A stretch of DNA of 64,000 nucleotides from an uncultured Blautia sp. (GCA_900543715.1 UQSX01000002.1:1-64000); one strand, 5' to 3'; numbered from the stretch's first letter, positions 43,711-52,806 are shown. Numbers and translations: made by a program. Notes: generated from the letters alone by a model not told the origin.

Positions 43711-45420
43711 ATGGTGAATTTGAGAGAGAAACCTTATTACCTTAACGACGAGCAGATCCAGTGGGTGGAAGATACCATTGCAGGTATGACCATCGAAGAG
43801 AAAATCGGTCAGCTGTTTGTCAACATGGTAGGGAACGCTGAGGAGAGAAAACCGGAGAATATCAAGAAAGTACTGGATACCTATCATCCCGGCGCTATCC
43901 GTTATCATAACGCTCCAAAGGAAGAAATCTGGGCTATGGCAGACTGCCTTCAGAAGACTACCAAGATCCCTCTGCTGATCGCTTCCAACTGTGAGGCCGG
44001 CGGAAACGGCGGAACCGGCGGGGGAACACCTATTGCCAACGGCGCAGCTATGGCAGCTATCGATTCAGAAGAAGCCGTAACAGAAATGGCAACCATCTCT
44101 GCCAGAGAAGCTGCAGCGGTAGGCTGTAACTGGAATTTCGCCCCTATCGTAGACCTGACTTACAACTGGAGAAATACCATTGTCCAGTTAAGAGCTTTTA
44201 ACGACAATCCTGAGGATGTTATCCGCTATGCAAAAGCCTTCTTCAAAGGAATGAAAACACAGAATATCGCCACCTGTATGAAACACTTCCCGGGAGACGG
44301 TACAGAGGAAAATGACCAGCATCTGATCATGGGCGTCAATGAATACGACTGTGATAAGTGGGATGCTACATTTGGAAAAGTATATAAAGAACTGATCGAT
44401 GCAGGAGTTATGACTATTATGGCCGGCCACATTGCCCTTCCTGCTTATTCCAAGAAACTGCGCCCAGGAATCAAAGATGAGGATATCCGCCCTGCAACCC
44501 TGGCTCCGGAGCTGATTACAGATCTGCTGAAAGGCCAGTTAGGATTTAACGGTCTGGTAGTTACTGATGCTTCCCATATGATCGGTATGTTTGGCGCCAC
44601 CATTCCAAGAAAAGAGCAGGTTCCCCAGGCGATCGCAGCAGGCTGCGATATGTATCTGTTCTTTAATGACAGAGAAGAAGACTTCGGCTATATGATGGAA
44701 GGCTACAGAAACGGAACTATTACAGAGGAACGTCTGAACGATGCCCTTCATAGAATCCTGGGCGTAAAGGCAGCTCTGAACCTTCACATCCTTCAGAAAG
44801 AAGGAAAGCTGGTAGCTCCTAAGGAAAATCTGGCCGTAGTAGGCTGCGAAGAGCATCACAAAGCATCCAGAGAGTTCGCAGACAAATATGTAACTCTGGT
44901 AAAAGACCGTCTGAACTATCTGCCTATGACCCCGGAAAGATATAAGAGGATCAAACTGATGTATATCGGTTCTGAGGCAGTGGTAATTGCCGGAACCAAG
45001 TTTAAATCCAATGATGAGAATATCATCAAAGATATTGTGAGCCAGTTAGAGGAAGCCGGCTTCGAGGTTGACGCAGAAGTTCCTTCCGCTAAAGGCAAAA
45101 TGGAAGACTTCAAGAAGAAATATGATTGTGTGCTGCTGATCCTTAACGTACAGGGATTTGCTCAGTTTAATACTATGAGAGTAAAATGGGACGAGCCTAC
45201 AAAGCAGCCATGGTATATGTCTGAACTGCCGACCTTTGTGGTATCCTTAAGCTATACCAACAATCTTATCGATGTTCCTATGGCAAGATGCTACATTAAC
45301 TCTTACATGGATCACCATGAAAGCTTTGCAGCCACTCTGGAAAAGATGATGGGCAAGAGCGAATTCAAGGGAAGATATAACGAGAATGTATTCTGTGGAA
45401 GATGGGAGACCAGATTCTAA
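43711..45420 (+). CDS. GH3 glycosidase, probable beta-N-acetylhexosaminidase
   Basis: 569 residues, no signal peptide, so cytoplasmic. The TIM barrel has KHFPGDGTEENDQH (about residues 190-204); the Asp-x-His pair in this loop is the acid/base arrangement of NagZ-type GH3 enzymes. The nucleophile is the Asp in VVTDASHM (about residue 285). A second, alpha/beta domain follows from about residue 370. It lacks the fibronectin-like third domain of beta-glucosidases. It lies 24 bases after the HAD gene and 22 before a GH2 gene. Confidence 0.88.
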   Translation: MVNLREKPYYLNDEQIQWVEDTIAGMTIEEKIGQLFVNMVGNAEERKPENIKKVLDTYHPGAIRYHNAPKEEIWAMADCLQKTTKIPLLIASNCEAGGNGGTGGGTPIANGAAMAAIDSEEAVTEMATISAREAAAVGCNWNFAPIVDLTYNWRNTIVQLRAFNDNPEDVIRYAKAFFKGMKTQNIATCMKHFPGDGTEENDQHLIMGVNEYDCDKWDATFGKVYKELIDAGVMTIMAGHIALPAYSKKLRPGIKDEDIRPATLAPELITDLLKGQLGFNGLVVTDASHMIGMFGATIPRKEQVPQAIAAGCDMYLFFNDREEDFGYMMEGYRNGTITEERLNDALHRILGVKAALNLHILQKEGKLVAPKENLAVVGCEEHHKASREFADKYVTLVKDRLNYLPMTPERYKRIKLMYIGSEAVVIAGTKFKSNDENIIKDIVSQLEEAGFEVDAEVPSAKGKMEDFKKKYDCVLLILNVQGFAQFNTMRVKWDEPTKQPWYMSELPTFVVSLSYTNNLIDVPMARCYINSYMDHHESFAATLEKMMGKSEFKGRYNENVFCGRWETRF

Positions 45421-45442
45421 AAAGGAGATCGAAGAATAAATT

Positions 45443-47725
45443 ATGAGATTTTATGAATCATTAAATGAGGACTGGAAATTTGCCAAGACTGATCAGGTGC
45501 CGGATAAAATGCCCTGTCATGGAAACGACCAGGACTGGGAGTGGGTAGACCTGCCTCATACCTGGAATAACTGGGACGGCCAGGACGGCGGGGGCGACTA
45601 CTACAAAGGAAAAGGCATCTATTTAAAGACTATTGAAAGACCTGACGTACCTGCAGATTATAAAATCTATCTGGAATTTGAAGGAGTAAATTCTGTCGCA
45701 GAGGTTTATCTCAACAACGAAAAAGTCTGCGAACACAAAGGCGGATATTCCGCCTTCCGTGTAGATGCAACAGAGGCGCTGAAAGAGGGAAAAGCTTATC
45801 TGGCTGTAGCAGCGGACAATAAGAACCGTACAGATGTATATCCCCAGATGGCAGACTTTACCTTCTATGGCGGTATCTACCGGAATGTGACCATGATCTG
45901 TGTGTCTCCCACACATTTCTGTCTGGACTATTTCGGATCTGCGGGAGTGGCTTTTGATACCAAACTTCAGGGAGAAGATGCTCTGGTAAATCTTTCTGCC
46001 TGGGTAACAGACGCCAAGGAAAGCGATATGGTACAGTTTGAGATCATGGATGAAGACGAGTCTGTAGTGGCAGAAGCTTTCGCTCCCGCTGCCTGGGAGA
46101 CAAAGGCTACTGCCTGTATAGAAAAAGCTCATCTGTGGCAGGGAGTAAAGGATCCCTATCTGTATACTGTGACGGCCAGAATTGTACGCCATAATGAAGT
46201 CCTTGATCAGGTAGAGGCAAGCCTTGGTATAAGAGAGTTTTATGTGGATCCGGAAAAAGGATTCTTCCTAAACGGTATTCCCACACCTCTCAGAGGTGTA
46301 TCCAGACATCAGGACAGACTGGGACAGGGTAATGCTCTTACAGAAGAAGATCATTTAGAGGATGCCTACCTGATTGCAGAGCTGGGGGCAAATACAGTCC
46401 GGCTGGCCCACTATCAGCATAATCAGGCATTCTATGATGCCTGCGACGCACTGGGCCTGGTAGTATGGGCAGAGATTCCCTTTATCTCGGTTATGAGCAA
46501 AGATCCCAAAGGACATGACAACTGCCGCCAGCAGATGAAGGAACTGATCTATCAGAACTATAATCATCCCTGCATCTGCTTCTGGGGCATCTCTAATGAG
46601 ATTACCATCGGCGGAGACCGTCCGGGACTTCAGGAAAATCTGGAAGATCTGAACAAACTGGTGAAGGAGCTGGATTCCACCAGACTGACTACTATGGCAC
46701 AGGTATCTGCCCTTCCGAAAGAGTCCAGACACAACCAGATCACAGATGTGCTCAGCTATAACCATTATTTTGGCTGGTACGGCGGGGACTATACCCAGAA
46801 TGAAAAATGGCTGGATGAATTCCATCAGATGTATCCGGACAGACCTCTGGGTATTTCCGAATATGGCTGCGAAGGCATTATCAGCTGGCATACAGACGAT
46901 CCAAAATGCAAGGACTATACAGAGGAATATCAGGCCGAGTACCATGAACATATGGCAAAAATCATCGATGAGAGACCTTATCTTTGGGCTACCCACATCT
47001 GGAACATGTTTGACTTCGGCTGCGACGCCAGAGATGAAGGCGGCGTAAAAGGAAGAAACAATAAGGGACTGGTAACTCTGGACAGAAAGGTGAAAAAAGA
47101 CGCCTACTACATTTATAAGGCATACTGGTCTGAAGAACCCTTCGTTCATATTACCGGAAGAAGATATGCCCTTCGTCCTTATGATCATATGACTGTTAAA
47201 GTATATTCCAACCAGAAACAGGTAACCCTGTATGTGAACGGCAAGAACGCAGGCACACAGGAAGGAAATAAGATTTTCCTGTTCGAGAACATTGCGCTGG
47301 ATCAGGATATCAATGTGATCACTGCCAAAGCAGAAGGCTGCCCTGGGGATACGGTTACTTTCACTAAGGTGTCTCAGCCATATGCCGGATACGTAAGACC
47401 GGTAGATGAAGAAGATGAGGGCGCTGGAGTGAAGAACTGGTTTGAAGGAGTGGACGAAAACGGAGAACTTCCGGAAATGACCTTTAACGAGGGTTACTAC
47501 AGTGTCCGTGATTTTGTCAGTGAGATTCTGACTAATGAAGAAGCTGCGGAGATCCTGGTAAGCGCAATTAACACCTACGGGACTATGAAGACGAAAAGAT
47601 CCATGCTGGGAATCCTGTCGGGCGTACCGGTAGAGGATCTGGCGGAGATGTACGCCAGTGACAAAGAAAAGAGAGAACGGCTTCTCAGACTTGCAAATGC
47701 AGAACTTCAGAAAGTGAAGAAATAG
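45443..47725 (+). CDS. GH2 glycosidase (beta-galactosidase/glucuronidase family)
   Basis: 760 residues, cytoplasmic. N-terminal sugar-binding jelly roll (LPHTWNNWDGQDGGGDYYKGKG), Ig-like domain, then the catalytic barrel. The acid/base Glu is in GISNEIT (about residue 386) and the nucleophile Glu in GISEYGCEG (about residue 473). A C-terminal Ig-like domain (about 595-650) and a helical tail of about 90 residues follow. The substrate may be a beta-galactoside or related host or plant glycan; sequence alone does not decide. Last gene of the HAD-GH3-GH2 operon. Confidence 0.9.
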   Translation: MRFYESLNEDWKFAKTDQVPDKMPCHGNDQDWEWVDLPHTWNNWDGQDGGGDYYKGKGIYLKTIERPDVPADYKIYLEFEGVNSVAEVYLNNEKVCEHKGGYSAFRVDATEALKEGKAYLAVAADNKNRTDVYPQMADFTFYGGIYRNVTMICVSPTHFCLDYFGSAGVAFDTKLQGEDALVNLSAWVTDAKESDMVQFEIMDEDESVVAEAFAPAAWETKATACIEKAHLWQGVKDPYLYTVTARIVRHNEVLDQVEASLGIREFYVDPEKGFFLNGIPTPLRGVSRHQDRLGQGNALTEEDHLEDAYLIAELGANTVRLAHYQHNQAFYDACDALGLVVWAEIPFISVMSKDPKGHDNCRQQMKELIYQNYNHPCICFWGISNEITIGGDRPGLQENLEDLNKLVKELDSTRLTTMAQVSALPKESRHNQITDVLSYNHYFGWYGGDYTQNEKWLDEFHQMYPDRPLGISEYGCEGIISWHTDDPKCKDYTEEYQAEYHEHMAKIIDERPYLWATHIWNMFDFGCDARDEGGVKGRNNKGLVTLDRKVKKDAYYIYKAYWSEEPFVHITGRRYALRPYDHMTVKVYSNQKQVTLYVNGKNAGTQEGNKIFLFENIALDQDINVITAKAEGCPGDTVTFTKVSQPYAGYVRPVDEEDEGAGVKNWFEGVDENGELPEMTFNEGYYSVRDFVSEILTNEEAAEILVSAINTYGTMKTKRSMLGILSGVPVEDLAEMYASDKEKRERLLRLANAELQKVKK

Positions 47726-47740
47726 TTAACAGAGAAAAAG

Positions 47741-47788
47741 CCCCTCTGCCTTCAGTTTTTTTTCTGAAAGGCAGGGGGACTTTTTTCC
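47741..47788 (+). terminator. Terminator after the GH2 gene
   Basis: CCCCTCTGCCTT (47741-47752) pairs with AAGGCAGGGGG (47768-47778, one G-U), then TTTTTT. Confidence 0.85.
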
Positions 47789-47804
47789 TTTAAAGCAATT
47801 TACT

Positions 47805-47978
47805 TTAAGGAATGCCCCAGTCTTCCCCATCGCCGATAACTTCCATATCTACCAGCTCTATAATATCCCAAAAGGCTTTATCTTCATCAGCGACCATAAT
47901 ACAGTAGTTGCCATTTTCAGGAATGTCCACCTTGATATCCTCTCCCTGATAATCCAGGATCTTCCAGATTTCACGTTC
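47805..47978 (-). pseudogene. Short open remnant on the minus strand
   Basis: 57 codons from 47978 down to a stop at 47805, directly preceded in frame by a TAG, without an ATG near the beginning. The translation looks protein-like and acidic (VDIPENGNYCIMVADED, WDIIELVDMEVIG, GEDWGIP). An internal GTG with GGAGAGG eight bases upstream could start a 42-residue protein. The 5' side runs into a short ATAG/ATAA tetranucleotide tract. Most likely the 3' end of a lost gene. Confidence 0.35.
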
Positions 47979-48088
47979 CTATTTATCTATCTATATCATA
48001 TCATGGAAAACAGAAAAAAAAAGAGACAGTCTCACAGAGATTCCGGGCTTTCAATATGCCGGATTTCCGTGGGATCGTCTCTTCTCTC

Positions 48089-48922
48089 TTATTTGACACC
48101 GAAATCTGCTAACTGGCGCATAGCGCTTTTTCTGCCGGTGAAGTGTACGGCGTGGAGCCCCTGGGCTCTGGCCTCTGCCACATTGTCCAGAAGGTCATCG
48201 ATAAAGACTGCCTTAGAAGGCTCAATATCAAAATCTTTTATCAGCTTCTGATAGATCTTTGGATCAGGCTTTAAGCAGTGGATCTGCCAGGACATATAGC
48301 CTCCATCCATAAAATCCAGGAACTTCATTTCTTTCTGGCACCGGTCAAAGAGGGGCTTTGAGAAGTTAGACAGGATATAAAGCTTATATCCCCGCTTCTT
48401 AAAATATGTCAGCCAGCTCTTTGTGTAAGAATAAACACGAATGGTCTCTCCCATCCGTTCAAATATCTCTCGGATCTGTTTTTCATGAACAGGATCATTA
48501 TTTATGAAAGCTTGCAAAAGCTCTTCTTCTGAAAGGATTCCCCGGTCACCCTCTGTCCAGGTATTACTGAGAAATACAGCTTTTGCCACAGCCTGGGCTG
48601 TTTCTTCATCATATTTCAGATCCCGCAGTAATTTCTTCCAGTCATAGCGGACAAGAACTTTGCCAATGTCAAAGATCAGCGTATCGATTTCGGAAGTTTC
48701 CGCCAGGATCTTTGGAATCGCTTCATCTTCCGAATGGGTCCACTTGTATACCAGAAGTATCGCGTAGATCAACACTGGTATGATCACCGTTCCGAAGAGA
48801 GAAGCCATCAGCATATTGCCTGCAGCAGAATTATCCGTCAGGGCAAAGATCAATGTAAGGACATACATGCCTGCCAGAAGGATAACTCCTATGAGTGCAA
48901 GAAGTCGTTTCAGGTTCTTCAC
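48089..48922 (-). CDS. Membrane-anchored HAD-family hydrolase
   Basis: 277 residues. Two N-terminal membrane helices (about residues 6-29 and 40-60) precede a cytoplasmic HAD domain. Motif I is TLIFDIGKVLVRYD, with the Asp-x-Gly form seen in YihX-like phosphatases. Motif II is ILSNFSKP, then KPDPKIY, and motif IV is FIDDLLDNV. An anchor of this type is unusual for this branch. It is convergent with the GH2 operon and divergent from the M14 peptidase gene. Confidence 0.85.
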   Translation of the reverse strand: MKNLKRLLALIGVILLAGMYVLTLIFALTDNSAAGNMLMASLFGTVIIPVLIYAILLVYKWTHSEDEAIPKILAETSEIDTLIFDIGKVLVRYDWKKLLRDLKYDEETAQAVAKAVFLSNTWTEGDRGILSEEELLQAFINNDPVHEKQIREIFERMGETIRVYSYTKSWLTYFKKRGYKLYILSNFSKPLFDRCQKEMKFLDFMDGGYMSWQIHCLKPDPKIYQKLIKDFDIEPSKAVFIDDLLDNVAEARAQGLHAVHFTGRKSAMRQLADFGVK

Positions 48923-48981
48923 TTCTTAATCTCCCTTGTCTAGAATATCTATTATTATAATAATTTTTGAGGTATCCGTCA

Positions 48982-49926
48982 ATGTATAAACAACTTGGCC
49001 GCAGATTTTGGGGATATACTTATCAGGAAATGGAAAAAGACCTGGAAATATTCGCCAGGGCTTTTCCGGAAACTATGAAATTGAAAACTCTGGGAAAAAC
49101 GGCAGATAAAAGGGAAATTTACTGCTTTATATTGGGACGGGCGGACGCCGGGGAAAAGATTTTCTTATTCGGTGCCATTCACGGAAGAGAATATATGACC
49201 AGCCAGCTTCTTATGGAACAGACTGCCGAATTTCTCACAAAACTGTACCGGGAAGAAACTTATAAAGGATATTCCTATAAAGAACTGCTGGAGGGAAAAG
49301 CCGTCTATGTAGTGCCTATGGCCAACCCCGACGGAGTTACTATCAGCCAGCAGGGCCCCAGAGGGCTTAGAGATCCCCAACTTCAGAAACTGGTATGGAA
49401 GATTGGGGAGAGAGAAGGGGGAAGAATGCCCTGCGGACCTTACTACAGAAGATGGAAGGCCAATGCCCGTGGCGTGGATCTGAACCGGAATTTTCAGGCT
49501 TTCTGGGAAGAGTACCATGATCTGAAGGGACAGCCTTCCAGGGAGGGTTACAAAGGTCAGGCCCCGGAGGATCAGGAAGAGTCTAAAGTATTGGCTGAAC
49601 TGACCAGACAGGAAAAATTCCAAAGGACAGTCAGCTATCATTCTTCTGGAGAAGTCATTTACTGGGATTTTGGACAAAAAGGTGAGTTCCGGAAAATATG
49701 CCGAAATTTTGGGGAGCGGATACAGGGGATTACAGGATACGGCCTGCCGGAAGGCTGGGATTACCTGGACCCGGCAGGCTACAAAGACTGGGCCGTAAAA
49801 GAAAGGAGGATCCCCAGCCTCACCATTGAAATAGGAAAAGCAGAGTCTCCCCTGCCCCCTTCCGCCTTCCGGGAGATCCTCAGAAGGAACCGGGGCGTCT
49901 GGGAGGAGACGCTGCTGTCTCTGTAA
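48982..49926 (+). CDS. M14 zinc carboxypeptidase
   Basis: 314 residues from ATG 48982 (GAGGT eight bases upstream); an in-frame TTG at 48967 has none. Zinc ligands are GAIHGREY (His and Glu) and the His in VSYHSSGEVIYW; VDLNRNF is the substrate-binding motif and the catalytic Glu is in LTIEIGKAESP. No signal peptide is seen, so it acts in the cytoplasm or by an unrecognised route. D-glutamyl/muropeptide or peptide trimming is plausible; substrate unproved. Confidence 0.88.
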   Translation: MYKQLGRRFWGYTYQEMEKDLEIFARAFPETMKLKTLGKTADKREIYCFILGRADAGEKIFLFGAIHGREYMTSQLLMEQTAEFLTKLYREETYKGYSYKELLEGKAVYVVPMANPDGVTISQQGPRGLRDPQLQKLVWKIGEREGGRMPCGPYYRRWKANARGVDLNRNFQAFWEEYHDLKGQPSREGYKGQAPEDQEESKVLAELTRQEKFQRTVSYHSSGEVIYWDFGQKGEFRKICRNFGERIQGITGYGLPEGWDYLDPAGYKDWAVKERRIPSLTIEIGKAESPLPPSAFREILRRNRGVWEETLLSL

Positions 49927-49957
49927 AAAGAGTTTTTCGGGATCCCTGCTATGTACA

Positions 49958-50013
49958 AAGGCTGCTGCGGTAAAAAGTATCTTACTGCCGTATCCCCTTA
50001 CCGTGGCAGCCTT
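49958..50013. terminator. Hairpin between convergent genes
   Basis: AAGGCTGCTGCGGTAA (49958-49973) pairs with TTACCGTGGCAGCCTT (49998-50013) over 16 bp with two G-U pairs. No long T tract follows on either strand. The remaining 190 bases before the MerR gene hold no supported gene. Confidence 0.5.
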
Positions 50014-50200
50014 ATTAAAAGGGGAGGATAAAGTATTTCTACTTTTTCTTTGGTCGTCTGCGGAAAGCGCCACCCATTTGTGCCATCCCTCCGTGGACTA
50101 TTTCTAGTATTGCCGGGAGAGGAAAATCTATACATATTTCAGAAAAAAATTGTGGACTGTTATAAAAATAGCGATTTTGGGTAATGGCAGAGTTCCTTTT

Positions 50201-51028
50201 CTAATTATCAGAAGTTACATAAAATAAGATCTTGGTAATATACTCATTTTCGTCATAAGAAGTAATATAATCATTGATACAGAATTCGTAGGAATCTGAG
50301 CAGATTTTCAGGTTATGGCTCCGGCAGTACTCCAGGATCTTTTCATAGGAACGGCCAATGGAAAGGTAATCTCCCACATGATAGATCCCTGCGCATTTCC
50401 CGGCGGGAAGCTTACGGATATTTTCGGCTTTGTCGGTTTTCTCTATGGGAAGAAAAGCGTGGGAAGCCTCTGTATAACGACCTTCCAGGATACGCTCCAA
50501 AGGGACGACTACCCCGCATTGAAAAAATACAGGAAGCTGTTTCTGAAAAGAATCGGAAAAGCACTGTTTGGTGGCAATGCTGATCTCCCGGAGGGTGTAA
50601 GGCTCTTCTACAGACTGGACCAGGATGTATTGGGAGCTGATATCTTCCAGAAACACGGAGCTTTCTTTTCCCCGGAGTCCCCTGGTTTCTTCCATCTGCT
50701 GGCAGCGGTTCACCAGACGGCTTCGGATCATGAACAGTTCCTGGATCCTGCTGTCAATGACCGAGAGCTGGTTTTTCATGGCGGCCAGACTGCTGTCAAT
50801 GGTATAGTGCTGCATATGTTCTTTGATCTCGCTGAGAGAAAAGCCGATTTTCTTCATAATGAGAATGGTATCCAGGTAGTCCAGCTGCTTGGCACTGTAG
50901 TACCGGTATCCGTTATTGGAATCTATATAATCGGGACGAAACAGGCCGATTTTGTCGTAGAAGATCAGGGTCTGCTTTGAAATTTTCTGATATCTGGCTA
51001 CTTCGCCGATGGAAAATAAATTCTCCAT
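50201..51028 (-). CDS. MerR-family regulator with GyrI-like effector domain
   Basis: 275 residues from the ATG at 51028, preceded on the minus strand by AAAGGAGGCAGT; the longer frame from 51175 is rejected because it crosses the divergent promoter. N-terminal MerR helix-turn-helix FSIGEVARYQKISKQTLIFYDKIGLF, a dimerisation helix to about residue 115, and a BmrR-like C-terminal ligand-binding domain. It is divergent from the YitT-type gene, whose promoter has the 19-base spacer on which MerR proteins act. Confidence 0.9.
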   Translation of the reverse strand: MENLFSIGEVARYQKISKQTLIFYDKIGLFRPDYIDSNNGYRYYSAKQLDYLDTILIMKKIGFSLSEIKEHMQHYTIDSSLAAMKNQLSVIDSRIQELFMIRSRLVNRCQQMEETRGLRGKESSVFLEDISSQYILVQSVEEPYTLREISIATKQCFSDSFQKQLPVFFQCGVVVPLERILEGRYTEASHAFLPIEKTDKAENIRKLPAGKCAGIYHVGDYLSIGRSYEKILEYCRSHNLKICSDSYEFCINDYITSYDENEYITKILFYVTSDN

Positions 51029-51098
51029 ACTGCCTCCTTTAAACAGAATACTCCGGGATGAAAACACTGGCTGTGCAAAAATTTTTGCCCCGGATCTC

Positions 51099-51129
51099 TT
51101 GACATTATAGTTACTATATCCTTTATTAT
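51099..51129 (+). promoter_or_regulatory. MerR-type promoter of the YitT-like gene
   Basis: Consensus TTGACA (51099-51104) and TATTAT (51124-51129) are separated by 19 bases instead of 17. The spacer contains the perfect dyad TATAGT-T-ACTATA (51106-51118). This is the known layout of promoters that MerR proteins activate by untwisting DNA. Confidence 0.7.
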
Positions 51130-51165
51130 AAAGTTCCAGAAGAGAAAACACAAGGAGGCGTTTTT

Positions 51166-51837
51166 GTGAAGACAAACTGGTTGTTGACTATAAGAAATAA
51201 ACTCACAGAGGGACTCACCTGGAAAAAAATCCTTTTGATCATACTGGGGGCAGGAATCTGTACCTTTGGCATACACAATATCCACCAGCGCACGGGGATC
51301 ACAGAAGGCGGGGTTATCGGTATGATGCTCCTGGTAGAGCGGTGGCTGGGGATCTCCCCTTCGGCCATCACTTCGGTTCTGGATATTTCCTGTTATCTGC
51401 TGGCTTTTAAATATCTGGGAGGACAGTTTATCAAGATTTCCATGATCTCTACGTTAAGTGTATCCCTGTTCTATAAATTCTGGGAATTCTTTCCCCCTAT
51501 GCTGCCGGATCTGTCGGAATATCCCCTGGCGGCGGCTGTGGCAGGAGGACTTTTCGTGGGAATCGGCGTAGGGATCATTGTCCGTCAGGGAGGCTCCAGC
51601 GGCGGTGACGACGCCCTGGCCCTGACCATATCCAGAGTGACCCGCTGGCGGTTGTCCCGGTCTTATCTTTTTACAGATTTGGTAGTCCTGGGACTTTCTC
51701 TGACTTATATCCCGGTTTTACGGATTGCTTTTTCACTGATTACAGTTACGATCTCTTCTTTCCTCATCGATCTGGTACAGAACTTTGGGAAGGACAAGAT
51801 ATCCGAAACGTCCAAGGTCCAGGCTCAGGGAGAATAG
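51166..51837 (+). CDS. YitT/YczE-family membrane protein
   Basis: 223 residues from GTG 51166 (AAGGAGGCG six bases upstream). About five membrane helices; GITEGGVIGMMLLVERWLG and RQGGSSGGDDALALTISR are typical of the family. It lacks the C-terminal cytoplasmic DUF2179 domain of full-length YitT. Transport function uncertain. Probably activated by the divergent MerR protein, so a small lipophilic ligand or drug may be the inducer. Confidence 0.82.
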   Translation: MKTNWLLTIRNKLTEGLTWKKILLIILGAGICTFGIHNIHQRTGITEGGVIGMMLLVERWLGISPSAITSVLDISCYLLAFKYLGGQFIKISMISTLSVSLFYKFWEFFPPMLPDLSEYPLAAAVAGGLFVGIGVGIIVRQGGSSGGDDALALTISRVTRWRLSRSYLFTDLVVLGLSLTYIPVLRIAFSLITVTISSFLIDLVQNFGKDKISETSKVQAQGE

Positions 51838-51871
51838 AACAGGATAATAGAAAATTATAATGAAAATATAC

Positions 51872-51921
51872 TAATGAATATTCATTAATATCTTGCATTT
51901 TAAATTTTTTTTGCATATACT
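51872..51921 (+). promoter_or_regulatory. Promoter and palindromic operator of the toxin-antitoxin genes
   Basis: Perfect 16-bp palindrome TAATGAATATTCATTA (51872-51887), then TTGCAT (51893-51898), 17 bases, TATACT (51916-51921). Autoregulation by the antitoxin at this palindrome is the usual arrangement. Confidence 0.7.
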
Positions 51922-51953
51922 TATAGTAAAGAAAAAGAAATGAGGTGTTAATA

Positions 51954-52277
51954 ATGGCAAACGCAGCAAACATTCTGCAGAGTTTGGTTCCGATTTCTCA
52001 GTTCAATAAAGGAAAGGCAGCTCAGATATTTGACAGGCTTCGTACAGAAAAAGAACTGATCGTGCTGAAGAATAACCAGCCTTCCGCAGTTATTTTGTCG
52101 CCGGAAGAATATACACGGCTTACAGAGATTGAAGAGGACTATATGCTGCTTCTTGAAGCAAACAGCAGACTTGAAGCAAATGGGGATAAACCAGGCATTT
52201 CTTTTACGAATGTACTTAATGATCAGGGTATCAGTGAATCCGATATTGATGATGCAGAGGAAGTGGTTATCGAATGA
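51954..52277 (+). CDS. Phd/YefM-type antitoxin
   Basis: 107 residues from ATG 51954 (GAGGTG six bases upstream). N-terminal Phd/YefM DNA-binding fold: VPISQFNKGKAAQIFDRL, ELIVLKNNQPSAVILSPEEY. The acidic C-terminal tail (SESDIDDAEEVVIE) is where such antitoxins hold the toxin. Its stop overlaps the toxin ATG by four bases (ATGA). The toxin reading frame is interrupted, so the antitoxin may now be an orphan. Confidence 0.88.
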   Translation: MANAANILQSLVPISQFNKGKAAQIFDRLRTEKELIVLKNNQPSAVILSPEEYTRLTEIEEDYMLLLEANSRLEANGDKPGISFTNVLNDQGISESDIDDAEEVVIE

Positions 52278-52731
52278 TTTGGAGTATTGAAGTTATTCCT
52301 GCGAGCAACGAGCCAAGCGGGCATGCTTGCATGTCCATTTGGCGACTGCCGCAAGGGTCAAATACCCCGATGCTTGCATTGCTATAAGTTTGGTGCCCCG
52401 TATGCTTGCATCGGGGTATTTGACTGAAGAAGCAGAAAATGATTTAAAAAAACTGGATCATTCTGTTCAGCTCCAAGTCTTAAAAGGAATCCGAAAAGTA
52501 AGCCAGAATCCTCTTCCTGTGCAGGAGGGAGGCTATGGGAAACCTTTAGGAAACAGAACTGGAAATAATCTGACAAATCTTCTGAAAATAAAGTTTCGGA
52601 ATCTGGGGATCAGGGTTGTATATAAGACGATCCAGATTGACGGTATAATGAAGATTATTGTTATTTCAGCAAGAACGGATGAACAGGTATACAAAGAAGC
52701 AGGAAAACGCCGGGAAAAGTACGATTTGTAG
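52274..52731 (+). pseudogene. RelE-family toxin interrupted by a palindromic repeat
   Basis: ATG 52274 begins MIWSIEVI, a proper RelE start, then runs into repeat sequence and stops at 52387 after 37 codons. The remaining toxin resumes in another frame from about 52420 (LTEEAENDLKKLDHSVQLQV ... IVISARTDEQVYKEAGKRR), intact to the stop at 52731. About 125 bases of repeat lie between. A TTG at 52327 could give a protein with a foreign N terminus, but no ribosome site is seen. The toxin is probably inactive. Confidence 0.8.
52300..52427. repeat. Palindromic dispersed repeat inserted in the toxin gene
   Basis: Contains GCGAGCAACGAGCCAAGCGG, GCATGCTTGCATG, CATTTGGCGACTGCCGCAAGG and the inverted pair GTCAAATACCCCGATGC / GCATCGGGGTATTTGAC. 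The last arms are the same as the hairpin at 11086-11120; the CGAGCA...CATTTG pattern recalls the repeats at 34.9 kb. Edges are approximate, set where toxin-like coding sequence stops and resumes. Confidence 0.7.
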
Positions 52732-52806
52732 AATGACTTTATCCTTAAAAATATCTTGCCTTTTCCATGAGAACTCCCATAATAGTAGTTGGAGGAAAAG
52801 GAGATT

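Noticed and set aside
48003-48251. 82-codon plus-strand frame
   Set aside because: Mostly antisense to the HAD gene and without supporting signals.
50039-50086. 15-codon minus-strand frame (MAQMGGAFRRRPKKK) after GGAGGG
   Set aside because: The ribosome site is only one base from the ATG and nothing else supports translation; it could be a gene remnant but is too short to claim.
50201-51175. Longer N terminus for the MerR regulator
   Set aside because: The added residues precede the helix-turn-helix, have no ribosome site and would overlap the divergent promoter; ATG at 51028 has AAAGGAGG.
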